The translations under genes were made by a program, and so were the position numbers. A stretch of DNA of 64,000 nt from Pseudomonas sp. UBA1879. Lineage in GTDB: Bacteria > Pseudomonadota > Gammaproteobacteria > Pseudomonadales > Pseudomonadaceae. The notes under the pieces were generated by a model. That model was not told the DNA's origin. It was given only the letters and a program-made list of their open reading frames with translations, and did not search any database. Positions 1-8,384 of this stretch are shown here, piece by piece. Numbering within the stretch: position 1 is the stretch's first letter; the number at the start of each line of letters is the position of its first letter. The stretch spans positions 255,873-319,872 of the forward strand of contig NZ_DDHJ01000018.1 of NCBI RefSeq assembly GCF_002338065.1. The letters run 5' to 3'.

Positions 1-272
1 CCTTCAAGGCCGCCGATGCGGTTGCTGATCGCGGAGTTTTCCCGCAAGCAGTCTGACAGCCTAGCCTGAGTGTGGGCGAGCGCTGTGCGAAGTTTGTCGC
101 GTTCAGTCGTGACTGTGCTGTGCATGTCCACCAGCTTGGCCAGGTTTTTCCGGTACCGGCTCAGTTCCTTCTGAAGCATGTGGCATTCCTCGATGAGCAA
201 GCGCGATTGTTGTTCGAGCATCTCCTCGCGGGTGAATTCATCGGGCCATTCGGTGTTGGGTGCGGCGTCCAT
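1..272 (-). CDS. Partial coiled-coil hypothetical protein
   Basis: The minus strand is open from an ATG at 272 to the window edge, about 90 codons without a stop. The product is hydrophilic and rich in Glu, Leu, Arg and Gln, with heptad-like spacing (for example EEMLEQQSRLLIEE and LRTALAHTQARL), so a coiled coil is likely. No catalytic motif is visible and I do not recognise the family. The ribosome-binding site is weak. The gene follows the MFS gene on the same strand at a distance of about 150 bases. Its C-terminal end lies outside the window. Confidence 0.6.
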   Translation of the reverse strand, partial: MDAAPNTEWPDEFTREEMLEQQSRLLIEECHMLQKELSRYRKNLAKLVDMHSTVTTERDKLRTALAHTQARLSDCLRENSAISNRIGGLE

Positions 273-419
273 TTGAAAAAGCCTTGATACTGTTTGGGCA
301 TACAGTAGTCGATAAGGTCCCACGCAGGTTGGCCGAGGTGACGAGCTGTAGCACCCTTGAGCGGACAGGCGCTCGACGATTGATAAAACGCCCTGGCTAC
401 GGATTTGGGAAGGCCTGGC

Positions 420-1646
420 TCATTGTCCTGCGTGTTGATCGACCTTGTGTACGGACGTAGGGGTGGGGTGGTGTCTTTCCGCAAACCACCACCACGCGAC
501 GACGCCTAGCAGGCTGGTCAATACCGCAAGCAGCAGGATCACTGTCTGCAGCCTCAAGTGGGCTGCGAGCAGCGCCACCAGTAATCCGGCCATGGGCTGA
601 GACAGGTTGTTGAGCAGCGTGATCACGCCGACGGTTTTGCCAAAATCCCGAGGGGGAATCACCCGTTGTCGAAGGGTGCGCATGTAGACGTTGAAGACCT
701 TGTCGAAGGTGACGATCAGCAAAAATCCGACCCCATAGCCGATCAGTGTCGGGCTTATGGCACAGACGAAGGCGCCGATGGCGATCATCGAATAGCCGGC
801 ACCGCCGAGCAGTCGCAACGATAGCGGGACGCGGGCCATCACGACGAGAATCAAGATCGTCGTAAGGGCACCTGCCGCCTGGAGGCCTGCGTAAGCTTCT
901 TTGCCCGCGCCGTATTGACCCATGACCATCGCCGCTGAAGTCGCGAGGGTGACACCGACGAGCAGATTGACGCCAACCGCCAGCGTGATGATCTTTTGCA
1001 GCGCTGCTCGATCACGGATATGCCGCAAAGCGACTTTGATCGGCTGCACCCAGACGCCCTGATGGGGCTCGGAGACTGCAACCGTGATCCCGCTCAGGCG
1101 CTGCCACGCGAGCATGCTCAGGTCAGCGAGCAAAAATAGCCCTGCGGCCCACAGCACAACCCAAGGCCAAGTCCATGCTTCCAGCATCAGCGCTGCCAGC
1201 AGCGGCCCGAGGACCCAGCCGGTCTGATCGGCAATCTGCGAGTAGGACAGCGTCTTGGTGTAGCTGTAATGCTGGAAGATGTGCGGCATGAGCACTTCTC
1301 GCGCCATGATGCCTTGAGTGGTCAGCACGCCGCAGAGTGCCGAAAGCCCTACCAGCCAGGCCATGCCGCCGAACAGGCCATGAAACGCCATTGCCAGTAA
1401 ACACAGCACGGCCCGACAGACCTGGCTCACATGCAGGATGCGCACGGGTGCGTATTTGTCGCACAGGGCTCCGCACAACGGAAACGCGAGAAAACGCGGC
1501 AGTGACTCGACGAAAAACGCCAGCCCGGCCCAGGATGCGCTTTGAGTGGTCTGGAACACCACCAGCGGCACGATGAACAGCAGGATCTGATCCGCCAACC
1601 GGGACAAAAACAGCGAAAGAAAAAAAGCGAGGTAATCCTTGCGCAC
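420..1646 (-). CDS. MFS transporter, EntS-like (DHA3-type)
   Basis: A 408-residue inner-membrane protein with about twelve hydrophobic segments. An MFS-like loop after the second segment reads GALCDKYAPVR, and an early SRLADQ element resembles the enterobactin exporter EntS and related macrolide exporters. The likely role is proton-driven export of a small molecule, possibly a siderophore. The GTG start at 1646 is chosen because AGGAGGT lies five bases upstream; an overlapping ATG two bases earlier is in another frame that closes soon. No siderophore synthesis gene is nearby, so the substrate is open. Confidence 0.85.
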   Translation of the reverse strand: MRKDYLAFFLSLFLSRLADQILLFIVPLVVFQTTQSASWAGLAFFVESLPRFLAFPLCGALCDKYAPVRILHVSQVCRAVLCLLAMAFHGLFGGMAWLVGLSALCGVLTTQGIMAREVLMPHIFQHYSYTKTLSYSQIADQTGWVLGPLLAALMLEAWTWPWVVLWAAGLFLLADLSMLAWQRLSGITVAVSEPHQGVWVQPIKVALRHIRDRAALQKIITLAVGVNLLVGVTLATSAAMVMGQYGAGKEAYAGLQAAGALTTILILVVMARVPLSLRLLGGAGYSMIAIGAFVCAISPTLIGYGVGFLLIVTFDKVFNVYMRTLRQRVIPPRDFGKTVGVITLLNNLSQPMAGLLVALLAAHLRLQTVILLLAVLTSLLGVVAWWWFAERHHPTPTSVHKVDQHAGQ

Positions 1647-1774
1647 ATTGACCTCCTGGTAACGAGCGGCGCGGCTAACGGTCAGGGCAACGTTGGAGGC
1701 GGGTAGCTGGAAGGCACTTATACGCGTTTATCACAGGCCACTGCAGTCATCTGTCTGGAGCCCCTTTGTGGGTT

Positions 1775-1978
1775 TTACTCGATTCGAGCAGCTGCTGCTT
1801 TCAATTGCTGAACTGACGAGTGAATGGCCTGGATTCTACCGACAATTTCGGTATGAGGCTGATGAGGCTGTCGGAAGGTTGCGTAGGCCAAGTGACCTGC
1901 CATCGACTGGGAGAGGTGTTCGAGGTGAGTCGCGGTTTCTTCGAGGTCGCGTTTGATCGAGGGCAGGGGTACGAGCAC
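1775..1978 (-). CDS. Small hypothetical protein
   Basis: This is a 67-codon frame starting at GTG 1978 with AGAGG six bases upstream. The product is helical and amphipathic, ending in QQLKAAAARIE, with no membrane segment or signal peptide. It lies upstream of the MFS gene on the same strand. Frames on the opposite strand and an alternative minus frame from 2021 also exist, but they give low-complexity arginine- and proline-rich products typical of shadows. The family is unknown to me. Confidence 0.45.
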   Translation of the reverse strand: MLVPLPSIKRDLEETATHLEHLSQSMAGHLAYATFRQPHQPHTEIVGRIQAIHSSVQQLKAAAARIE

Positions 1979-2308
1979 GGTGAGCCTCTGGTGTGTACAT
2001 TCTGAAGCAGTCAGTGGTCACCTATCCGTTGACCTCTACCTCCGTCCGCTTTCACATCACCAGCGTATCCCGTGGGCATCCTCGGTTTCACGACACGCGG
2101 TTGGCGCAGCTCAAAGCTGGCCTCCATAGTGGGCTGGAGCGTAGTGGATTGCCATCCGACTTAAGGCTATGAAGCCGACGCCCGCATGCCTGTGAGCGAC
2201 GTTTTGCTGCGATCACGCCATTCGTCCATCTTCGGGCACTCTTGGCAGGCAAGGTTTTCCGAGAGGTATGTGTGTGGATATCCCGCGCCATGAGGATGGA
2301 GAATCGTG
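1979..2308. other. Intergenic region without recognised gene
   Basis: About 330 bases between the small minus-strand gene and the plus-strand hypothetical gene. Minus-strand frames here are antisense to the next gene and have poor composition. No RNA gene, terminator or repeat was recognised. Confidence 0.4.
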
Positions 2309-2590
2309 ATGGAGATGAATCCAGATGCGCCAGGCAACATTTCGCAGAAAGGCGTGAGCGGCCAGGCAGACAACGAAACCGGTTTTGAGCAGCGCGCGGG
2401 CGAGCGTCCGGCTGCGCCCGGCGCTGGGGATAAAAATGGTAACGTTGACCCCGAATTGGGCTTCGACCCTGACTCGCCGGACGTGTCCGACCCGGCTGTA
2501 GACCCTATACACCCGGCCAGAACCAGCAATGATCCGGTGCCCACAGGGAAGCACCTGCCGCAGAGTGACGGCAAGCCGCGAGGCCTCTAG
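2309..2590 (+). CDS. Small acidic hypothetical protein
   Basis: About 93 residues, rich in Asp, Pro, Gly and Asn, without hydrophobic segments, so probably soluble and disordered. The ATG at 2309 is preceded by GGAG at a spacing of about seven bases; a GTG one codon upstream and an ATG two codons downstream are alternatives. A strong hairpin terminator follows 22 bases after the stop, which supports a real transcription unit. It resembles the short disordered proteins of unknown function common in Pseudomonas. No function is assigned. Confidence 0.6.
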   Translation: MEMNPDAPGNISQKGVSGQADNETGFEQRAGERPAAPGAGDKNGNVDPELGFDPDSPDVSDPAVDPIHPARTSNDPVPTGKHLPQSDGKPRGL

Positions 2591-2611
2591 TTTCTGTTGC
2601 GCGCGTATTCG

Positions 2612-2637
2612 AGCCCGGCCCTTGTGCCGGGCTTTTT
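2612..2637 (+). terminator. Rho-independent terminator
   Basis: AGCCCGGC at 2612-2619 pairs with GCCGGGCT at 2626-2633 across a six-base loop, followed by a run of five T. It ends the transcript of the acidic hypothetical gene. Confidence 0.85.
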
Positions 2638-2750
2638 CATGGGACTTACGGGCGAGTCGTGACGCCCAATCGCAGGTTGTAGCGCATCGACACTCGATAC
2701 GGCGCGCTCGGCAAGCGCTAGAATCATGCTGACGTTCAACGCTGGCGTCC

Positions 2751-3377
2751 ATGCTGAGCGGCCAGCGATTTCATTCTTCTGACGCGATCGAGTCCATGAT
2801 GCTGTGGCTGTACGAATTTAGGAAAACTCTCACGCCTGCCGAGTACATTCGGCTGTTGCATACCCATGATCTGGGGAAGAAAAAAAGCAACCGTCTGCTG
2901 GCTAAAACCGGGGTAATGACAGCGGGCAACGCGGTTATCCGCCCGCCGTTCTATTTTGAGCGGGGGCGCATCACGTTGGGTCGGAACGTACTGATCAATG
3001 CCGGGTGTGTGTTTCTGGATCAAGCGAGCATCACCATAGGCCCGGATGCGATGCTCGGGCCGCAGGTTCGTCTGTGCACCACCACGCACGATCTGAACCC
3101 CGCGTTGCGTCACACCCACACGCGTTCGTCGCCGATCAGCATCGGTGCGAACGCGTGGATCGGCGCGGGCACCGTGGTATTGCCGGGCGTGAGCATCGGC
3201 GAGAACAGCGTGGTCGCTGCCAACAGCGTGGTGAATGCCGACGTTCCCGCCAATGCGATGTATGCAGGCAGCCCGGCCCGTTTCAAGAAGTGGCTGGTGC
3301 CGCAAGCGACTGTGGAAAATCACGACGGGTCCACCCATGCTGTCAGCGCTTCGACCGACGACGCGACGCCCGGTTGA
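2751..3377 (+). CDS. Hexapeptide-repeat acetyltransferase, maltose/galactoside O-acetyltransferase type
   Basis: The 208-residue protein has left-handed beta-helix repeats (ITLGRNVLINAGCVFLD, ISIGANAWIGAGTVVLPG, VSIGENSVVAANSVV) and the catalytic TTTHD element followed by the typical C-terminal AGSPAR. Members transfer acetyl from acetyl-CoA to sugar hydroxyls or antibiotics, usually as trimers. The start is uncertain: the ATG at 2751 and a pair of ATGs near 2796 both lack a clear ribosome-binding site, and the shorter form begins closer to the usual start of the family. The N-terminal region around residues 15-60 matches the short Mac-type helical domain. The substrate cannot be read from the sequence. 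Confidence 0.85.
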   Translation: MLSGQRFHSSDAIESMMLWLYEFRKTLTPAEYIRLLHTHDLGKKKSNRLLAKTGVMTAGNAVIRPPFYFERGRITLGRNVLINAGCVFLDQASITIGPDAMLGPQVRLCTTTHDLNPALRHTHTRSSPISIGANAWIGAGTVVLPGVSIGENSVVAANSVVNADVPANAMYAGSPARFKKWLVPQATVENHDGSTHAVSASTDDATPG

Positions 3378-3488
3378 GGCCTTCGCAGTTTCAAGCCTGG
3401 CCATGCCATTACCTTGGCGCAATCTCTCGGAACGAATCACCTTCAGGCCGGGTCAACCTTTCTCGACACCCCTGAACACGGAACGTCC

Positions 3489-3842
3489 ATGAGCAAACTG
3501 ACCGATACACTCACCGAAACACTGAGCGAGGATCTTTACGCGAAGACCCGCGCGCAGCTGAATACCTTCATCAACGAAACCAACGCCTTGCTGGCCGCGG
3601 GGGATGCGTTGCATGAGGACCGTACAAATGTGGCGCGAGACCGCCTGGTGGCGTTTCTCAAAGAAGCGGCATTGCGTGGGGAAAGCGTGACCGAGGGTGA
3701 TGTCCTACCTATTGAGCCGCCGGTCACCCGAGCCCTCAATGAAGCCAAAGGCTTCGTCAGGGCCAATCCGTGGGCCGCCGTCGCGACGGCGGCCGGCGTA
3801 GGACTGGTGGTGAGCCTGCTGCTCAACCGCAGGCAACGCTGA
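3489..3842 (+). CDS. DUF883/ElaB-YqjD-like membrane-anchored protein
   Basis: A 117-residue protein with a long helical N-terminal part, then the conserved RANPWAAVATAAGVG segment leading into one C-terminal transmembrane helix and a basic tail (LLLNRRQR). This layout is that of the ElaB/YqjD/DUF883 family, tail-anchored inner-membrane proteins reported to bind ribosomes in stationary phase in E. coli. The ATG at 3489 was chosen over upstream codons because the family starts with this short leader. It follows the acetyltransferase by about 110 bases. Confidence 0.85.
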   Translation: MSKLTDTLTETLSEDLYAKTRAQLNTFINETNALLAAGDALHEDRTNVARDRLVAFLKEAALRGESVTEGDVLPIEPPVTRALNEAKGFVRANPWAAVATAAGVGLVVSLLLNRRQR

Positions 3843-4066
3843 GAGGAGACTTCGACGTGATGCGTGGTCGCGGGATCGCAACGATGCGCAGAGGGCCAGG
3901 AGGCCGGTTTTCGTTATCCAACGCTTACAAGCGGTGTGAGGGCGCGCGGGCGTTCTCACCCCGTTACTGGCTGATTTACGGCTCCCCCAGCGTGGTCACC
4001 GCAGGGGGCCTCGGGGTCTATTTGACACCGGGCGATGAGTGTCTGAAATATCGAGGGGGACGCTGC

Positions 4067-4267
4067 ATGAGTGTGGACGAAGAGGCTGTTCGTCAACTGG
4101 CGCAATTGATTTGGGAAACCGAAGGGCGACCGGAAGGGCAAGAAGCCCGTCATTGGGAAATGGCCACCAAGCTTGCGGAATCCGCGGCCATGGCGCCGAC
4201 TCGAGTGTCCAACCGGCATAAGGTCGATACGCTGTTTCCGATGCCGGATGAGCCCGAGGATCAATAA
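4067..4267 (+). CDS. DUF2934 family protein
   Basis: A 66-residue soluble protein. Residues around LAQLIWETEGRPEGQEARHWEMA match the DUF2934 signature (Ile-Trp-Glu, Gly-Arg-Pro-x-Gly, His-Trp). The ATG at 4067 has GAGGGGGA shortly upstream. The same frame is open further upstream to 3770, but that part overlaps the DUF883 gene and has non-coding composition. The molecular role of the family is unknown; members often sit near stress genes in proteobacteria, as here next to an ElaB-like gene. Confidence 0.85.
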   Translation: MSVDEEAVRQLAQLIWETEGRPEGQEARHWEMATKLAESAAMAPTRVSNRHKVDTLFPMPDEPEDQ

Positions 4268-4285
4268 CCGTCACGCGTCTGGCGC

Positions 4286-4774
4286 TCAGGCCTCGCTGGC
4301 CTTCAACTCGCCGAGCAGCGATTGTGCAAAGCCTTCTGAAGCGATGTAGTCCAGGGCCTGACGCAGCTTCACGGTTTCCTCGGCGCCGAAAGTTTTGTCA
4401 AACACCCGCTGCACCCGGTCAGAAACATGGCGCGCCTCAGCGTATTTGTCCTGACCTGCCTGCGTTAACAGGACCCGGCGACTGCGGCGGTCCGACTCAT
4501 CGATCTGCAATTCGACAAGGCCGTCGCGCATCAGCGGTTTGAGGGTATGGCCAAGCGCTGACAGGTCCATGACCATCGACTGGGCGAGGTCGCGCATTTT
4601 GGGCTGGCCGCTGCGGGCAATCTGAGACAGCAAGGAATACTGCGTGGCTTTGAGGCCGCACTCGGTGAAAGCCTCGTCGTAGATTTGCCCCAGACGGCGG
4701 GAAGCCCGGCGCACCGAGCCGTTGGCGCAACTGCTGACGGCAATGGGGTCTGAGCAGAAAGACGGGCGTTTCAA
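4286..4774 (-). CDS. MarR family transcriptional regulator
   Basis: A 162-residue winged-helix regulator with TQYSLLSQIARSGQPKMRDLAQ and the wing motif DESDRRSRRVLLT typical of MarR. The N-terminal FCSDPIAVSSCANGSVRRASRR includes cysteines found in a Pseudomonas subgroup. The start codon appears to be TTG at 4774; a GTG nearby opens a different frame. It lies 134 bases downstream of an MFS gene on the same strand, and the palindrome in that MFS promoter is a plausible binding site. Members respond to phenolic or oxidative signals; the ligand here is unknown. Confidence 0.88.
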   Translation of the reverse strand: MKRPSFCSDPIAVSSCANGSVRRASRRLGQIYDEAFTECGLKATQYSLLSQIARSGQPKMRDLAQSMVMDLSALGHTLKPLMRDGLVELQIDESDRRSRRVLLTQAGQDKYAEARHVSDRVQRVFDKTFGAEETVKLRQALDYIASEGFAQSLLGELKASEA

Positions 4775-4908
4775 AACGGGTACTCACAGCTTGCGGTAGA
4801 TGAAGCGATTATGCCTGCGCGAGCGAGGCGGACAAGGTTTTTCACCCCGTCGGGGCGCGACAGGGTGACACACGGTCGCGATGCCGACAGCGAAGTCGGC
4901 TGAGCCGA

Positions 4909-6123
4909 TCAGGATTTTGACGCGGCGGAGCTCTCGAATCGCCGCGCACGGGTATGAGCATCAGTAAGGGCCCAATACCACATCCCCATACCGCCCAGCG
5001 TGAGTACCGCAGCGGCATAGCCCGTTGCCGGTAGCCCCATTCCAGCGGAAATCACCATCCCGCCCACCCAGGGGCCGATAGCATTCGCCAGGTTGAAGGC
5101 ACTCTGCACCAGGGCGCCGGCCAGCGATTGCGCGTGGGGGGCGACGTCCATCAGACGGGTTTGCAGGATCGCCGCCAGCCCCACCCCGCAGCCGATGAAA
5201 AACACCAGCAGGATCAGCAGCCACAGGTTTTCGGTGGCAGACGGGTAGAGCGCCAGCACCAGGGCGGTGAATCCCAGGGAGATCCCGGCCGATCGCATGG
5301 TCGCTCGGTCCGCCGCCCAGCCGCAGACCAGATTGCCCACCGTAGTGCCGACGCCGAACACGGCCATGACCACCGGGATCATGAAGTCTGACGTATGGGT
5401 GACCTCGATCAGCGTCGCAGCCAGATAGGTGTAAACGCAAAACACCCCGCCGAAGCCGATCGCAGCGATGCCCAGCGTGAGCCACACCTGGCGCGACCGC
5501 AGTGCGTTAAGTTCGCGCAGCGGGCTGGCGTCGGATTGAGCCGGGGAGGCCGGTGCCAGGGTTCGGATGAGCACTGCGGTGATCGCGGCGAGCACCGCCA
5601 CCACTGCAAGGCCCCAGCGCCACCCCACGGTCTGGCCGATCCAGGTGGCGAACGGCACGCCAACGATGGTGGCGATGGTCAGTCCCAGAAACACCCGGGA
5701 AACCGCTTGAGCCCGCCGATTCTTGGGCACTAAAGAAGCGGCCAGCAGCATGGCGACGCCAAAGTACGCCCCGTGGGGAAAGCCGCTCAGAAAACGGAAA
5801 AACACCAGCCACGGCAGTGAAGGAGCGATGGCGCTCAGGGCATTGGCGACGCCAATGAAGGCGGCCAGGGCCACCAGCAGCGCGCGTCGCGGCAGTCGAA
5901 CGCCGAGCACCATGATCACAGGCGATCCCACTACGACGCCCAAGGCATACGCGCTGATGGCGTGCCCTGTCAGCGGTTGGGTAGTCTGGAAATCACTGGC
6001 GATGAAAGGCAGCAGTGTCATTGACGCGAATTCGGTGGTGCCAATGGCGAACGCTCCCATGGCCAGCGCGAACAGCAGCCAGCCCATATGAAAGTCGGGA
6101 GAGGTGTCAGGAGAGTGGGTCAT
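4909..6123 (-). CDS. MFS transporter, DHA1/AraJ-like
   Basis: 404 residues from the ATG at 6123. The open frame continues upstream to 6405, but that extension is arginine-rich and antisense to nothing useful. About twelve hydrophobic segments are visible, starting with WLLFALAMGAFAIGTTEF, the signature of the DHA1 group that includes AraJ and YdhP. It probably exports a drug or metabolite using the proton gradient. The promoter contains a 16-base palindrome (separate entry), and the MarR gene lies directly downstream, so repression by that MarR is the simplest model. Confidence 0.88.
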   Translation of the reverse strand: MTHSPDTSPDFHMGWLLFALAMGAFAIGTTEFASMTLLPFIASDFQTTQPLTGHAISAYALGVVVGSPVIMVLGVRLPRRALLVALAAFIGVANALSAIAPSLPWLVFFRFLSGFPHGAYFGVAMLLAASLVPKNRRAQAVSRVFLGLTIATIVGVPFATWIGQTVGWRWGLAVVAVLAAITAVLIRTLAPASPAQSDASPLRELNALRSRQVWLTLGIAAIGFGGVFCVYTYLAATLIEVTHTSDFMIPVVMAVFGVGTTVGNLVCGWAADRATMRSAGISLGFTALVLALYPSATENLWLLILLVFFIGCGVGLAAILQTRLMDVAPHAQSLAGALVQSAFNLANAIGPWVGGMVISAGMGLPATGYAAAVLTLGGMGMWYWALTDAHTRARRFESSAASKS

Positions 6124-6160
6124 GGTGGGCCAACGGCGGCGTGTGGAAAACAAGCGTTCT

Positions 6161-6199
6161 GTTATACCTGAAACCGGTTTCAGATCAACCTGAAACCGG
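6161..6199 (-). promoter_or_regulatory. Promoter with palindromic operator of MFS gene
   Basis: On the minus strand TTGATC (6188-6183) and TATAAC (6166-6161) are 16 bases apart, a good sigma-70 promoter facing the MFS start at 6123. The spacer carries the perfect 16-base palindrome CTGAAACCGGTTTCAG (6168-6183). The 12-mer ACCTGAAACCGG recurs on the plus strand at 6166-6177 and 6188-6199, spaced 22 bases, about two helical turns. A repressor bound here would block RNA polymerase. Confidence 0.7.
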
Positions 6200-6229
6200 C
6201 GTCGAGTCTGGGTGGAACGACCAAGGGCG

Positions 6230-6835
6230 TCAGCTGAAGCGCGCCAATTTCGCCTGCAGCAGCGCTTTAACCTCCGTCCATTCGTCATCGATGATGCTGA
6301 AACGTACGGAATTGCGCTTGCGCCCGTCGGGCATGATCCGCTCGTGACGGACGATGCCCTCCTGTTTCGCGCCGATGCGCAGAATGGCGGCGCGGGATTT
6401 CTCATTCAATTCGTCGGTGGTGAACTGCACCCGTACGCACTGCATGACTTCGAAGGCGTATTCCAGCAGCAGGTATTCCATTTCAGTGTTCAGCCCGGAA
6501 CGCTGTACGGACTGGCCGAGCCAGGTGTGGCCGATTTCCAGCTTGCGGTTCTTGCGATCGATCTTCCAGAACCGGGTGCTGCCGACGATCTTGCCGGTGG
6601 CGCGGTGCACGATGGCGAAGGGCATGACGGTTCCGGCCACGCGTCCCGCCAGCGCGGTGGCGATGTACGTCTCGACGGTTGCAGGCCCCGGAATGACCGT
6701 GACCTTCATGTTCCACAACTCGCCGTCTTCAGCGGCCTGCACCAGTGGCTCCGCGTGCCCGGCCTGCAACGGCAGCAGGGTCACGGTGTTGCCGTTCAAG
6801 GTGACCTGTTCGATGGCCATCACTTCACTGCTCAT
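6230..6835 (-). CDS. GNAT acetyltransferase, RimJ/RimL type
   Basis: A 201-residue protein of the Acetyltransf_3 fold. Diagnostic parts are IVGSTRFWKIDRKNRKLEIG, HTWLGQSVQRSGLNTE, EVMQCVRVQFTTDELNEKSR and the GAKQEGIVRHE segment, the same order as in RimJ/RimL-like enzymes that acetylate N-terminal amino groups or small molecules with acetyl-CoA. It begins only a few bases after the stop codon of mltA, so the two genes are probably cotranscribed. The substrate is not predictable. Confidence 0.88.
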   Translation of the reverse strand: MSSEVMAIEQVTLNGNTVTLLPLQAGHAEPLVQAAEDGELWNMKVTVIPGPATVETYIATALAGRVAGTVMPFAIVHRATGKIVGSTRFWKIDRKNRKLEIGHTWLGQSVQRSGLNTEMEYLLLEYAFEVMQCVRVQFTTDELNEKSRAAILRIGAKQEGIVRHERIMPDGRKRNSVRFSIIDDEWTEVKALLQAKLARFS

Positions 6836-6841
6836 GCCGCA

Positions 6842-7999
6842 TCATTCCTTGGGTTTTGCGTTGGGCAATGCTGCGCCTTTGGGCCACAGCATCCAGATCT
6901 GGCCTTGCTGTTTCATGTTGCCTGCCAATTCGCCCGCCGCGTCACCGGTGCCCCAGAACATGTCGGCGCGCACTTCGCCGGCGATGGCGCCGCCGGTGTC
7001 CTGTGCCGCGACCGGGCGCACCAGCGGCGAGCCATCGGGACGGGTGGAAGACAGCCATAACAGGCTGCCTAACGGGATCACTTTGCGGTCGATGGCCACG
7101 CTGTAGCCGGCCGTCAGCGGCACGTTGAGCGAGCCACGCGGGCCTTCATCGCTGTCCGGACGCAGGGTGAAGAACACGTAGCTGGGGTTGCTGCCGAGCA
7201 GTTCGTGGACGCGATCCGGGTGGGCGATGGCCCAGTCTCGAATCCGCCCCATGGACACCTCGTCCTTGGTCAATTGGCCTTGCTCGACCAGCCAGCGACC
7301 CACCGGTTTGTAGGGGTGGCCGTTCTGGTCGGCGTAGGCGATGCGCAATTGACGACCGCTTTCCAGTTGGACACGGCCGGAGCCCTGGATTTGCAGGAAT
7401 TGCAGGTCGATGGGGTTTTCCAGCCAGGCGAGCACCGGGGCGTTGACGCCTTTCTCGTTGATTGTCGCGGCGTCGTCGTACGGACGCAGCACGCGGCCAT
7501 CCAGCCGACCGCGCAGGCGCTTGCCCTTCAGTTCGGGATAGATGCTGTCGAGGTTGACGATGATCAGGTCATCCGGCACGCCATAGATAGCCACGGGATG
7601 CTGATCGTTATGGGCGTCGCTGCCCTTATAAATAGGCTCGTAATAGCCGGTGATCAGGCCGTTGGCACCATGCTCGGACGAACGCAGGCTGTAGACCTGC
7701 AACTGACTCTTGAGGAAATCGCGCACGGCTGCAGGGTTCAGCGGCACCTGAGCCGCCGCCGCACAGGTCGTGCCCCAGACCCGATCCTTGGCCAACCGCT
7801 TGCACGCCGAGAACCAACTGTTGAACCCACCCATGAGGTCCTGATCGCTGACCGCGGGCAGTTTGTCCCATTCGACACTCACGTAGGTCGTGGCTTCGGA
7901 AGGCTTGGTCTTCGGCGCTCCTCCGTCGCAGGCCGCGAGCAAGGCGATCAGGGGAGCGAGGCAAAACAGAAAGCGGCGCCAGTGCAGGCTTGGGATCAT
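6842..7999 (-). CDS. mltA: Membrane-bound lytic murein transglycosylase A
   Basis: 385 residues from the ATG at 7999; the frame extends further upstream without support. The N-terminus is a lipoprotein signal (RRFLFCLAPLIALLAAC) with the lipidated Cys in an LLAAC box, so the mature enzyme is anchored to a membrane, expected to be the outer one. The MltA domain includes GLITGYYEPIYKGS and LQIQGSGRVQL, and the C-terminal 3D domain contains PVAAQDTGGAIAGEVRADMF with the conserved Asp residues. The enzyme cleaves glycan strands of murein to 1,6-anhydromuropeptides. It is divergent from a putative lipoprotein gene across a REP-containing spacer. Confidence 0.95.
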   Translation of the reverse strand: MIPSLHWRRFLFCLAPLIALLAACDGGAPKTKPSEATTYVSVEWDKLPAVSDQDLMGGFNSWFSACKRLAKDRVWGTTCAAAAQVPLNPAAVRDFLKSQLQVYSLRSSEHGANGLITGYYEPIYKGSDAHNDQHPVAIYGVPDDLIIVNLDSIYPELKGKRLRGRLDGRVLRPYDDAATINEKGVNAPVLAWLENPIDLQFLQIQGSGRVQLESGRQLRIAYADQNGHPYKPVGRWLVEQGQLTKDEVSMGRIRDWAIAHPDRVHELLGSNPSYVFFTLRPDSDEGPRGSLNVPLTAGYSVAIDRKVIPLGSLLWLSSTRPDGSPLVRPVAAQDTGGAIAGEVRADMFWGTGDAAGELAGNMKQQGQIWMLWPKGAALPNAKPKE

Positions 8000-8384
8000 C
8001 ACGCGGGGTGTTTCCTGAAAACAAGTGAAGTCCGCTAGCTTGGTGAAAGGCGACGGCGGCGTCAAATCTGTGAGGCATTGTTTGCTCGACATCAGGGTGT
8101 CAGACCGACCGCTTTCGCGGCCTTCGTAACCTCCGGCTGTTCCCAAAGGTCAGCGGTGGCCGCGAAAGCCTGGACGGACGCTCATACCGCCCAACGTGAA
8201 TCTTCAAGCCGACACACAGGGTGGGGGTGACGCCGGAGGTTTCGACGGCCGCGAAGCCGGCTTAGCGACGGAACGCCAACGTCATTGCACCCCGTTTCCG
8301 CACTTTTCGCTGATTTGCCGCTCTATGCATGGCCGGGATCCCGCGATTCACGCGGGATGCAGATTGTTGAAGCCCGAAATACGC
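8000..8384. other. Divergent spacer between mltA and lipoprotein gene
   Basis: About 385 bases without a gene. It holds two degenerate REP elements (separate entry) and must contain the promoters for both divergent genes, which I could not fix precisely. Confidence 0.5.
8106..8262. repeat. Pair of degenerate REP elements
   Basis: GCTTTCGCGGCC at 8111-8122 is the exact reverse complement of 8158-8169. The first copy continues with a form of the family core (CGCGGCCTTCGTAACCTCCGG). A second copy in opposite orientation at 8231-8260 contains GCCGGAGG and ACGGCCGCGAAGCCGG. Both resemble the REP sequences around the RAYT gene at 28456-28929. Confidence 0.6.

Noticed and set aside
2060..2160. Short segment reading like an integrase HDTR motif (RFHDTRLAQLKAGL)
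   Set aside because: The frame is short, lacks the other catalytic residues and any flanking integrase sequence; probably chance.
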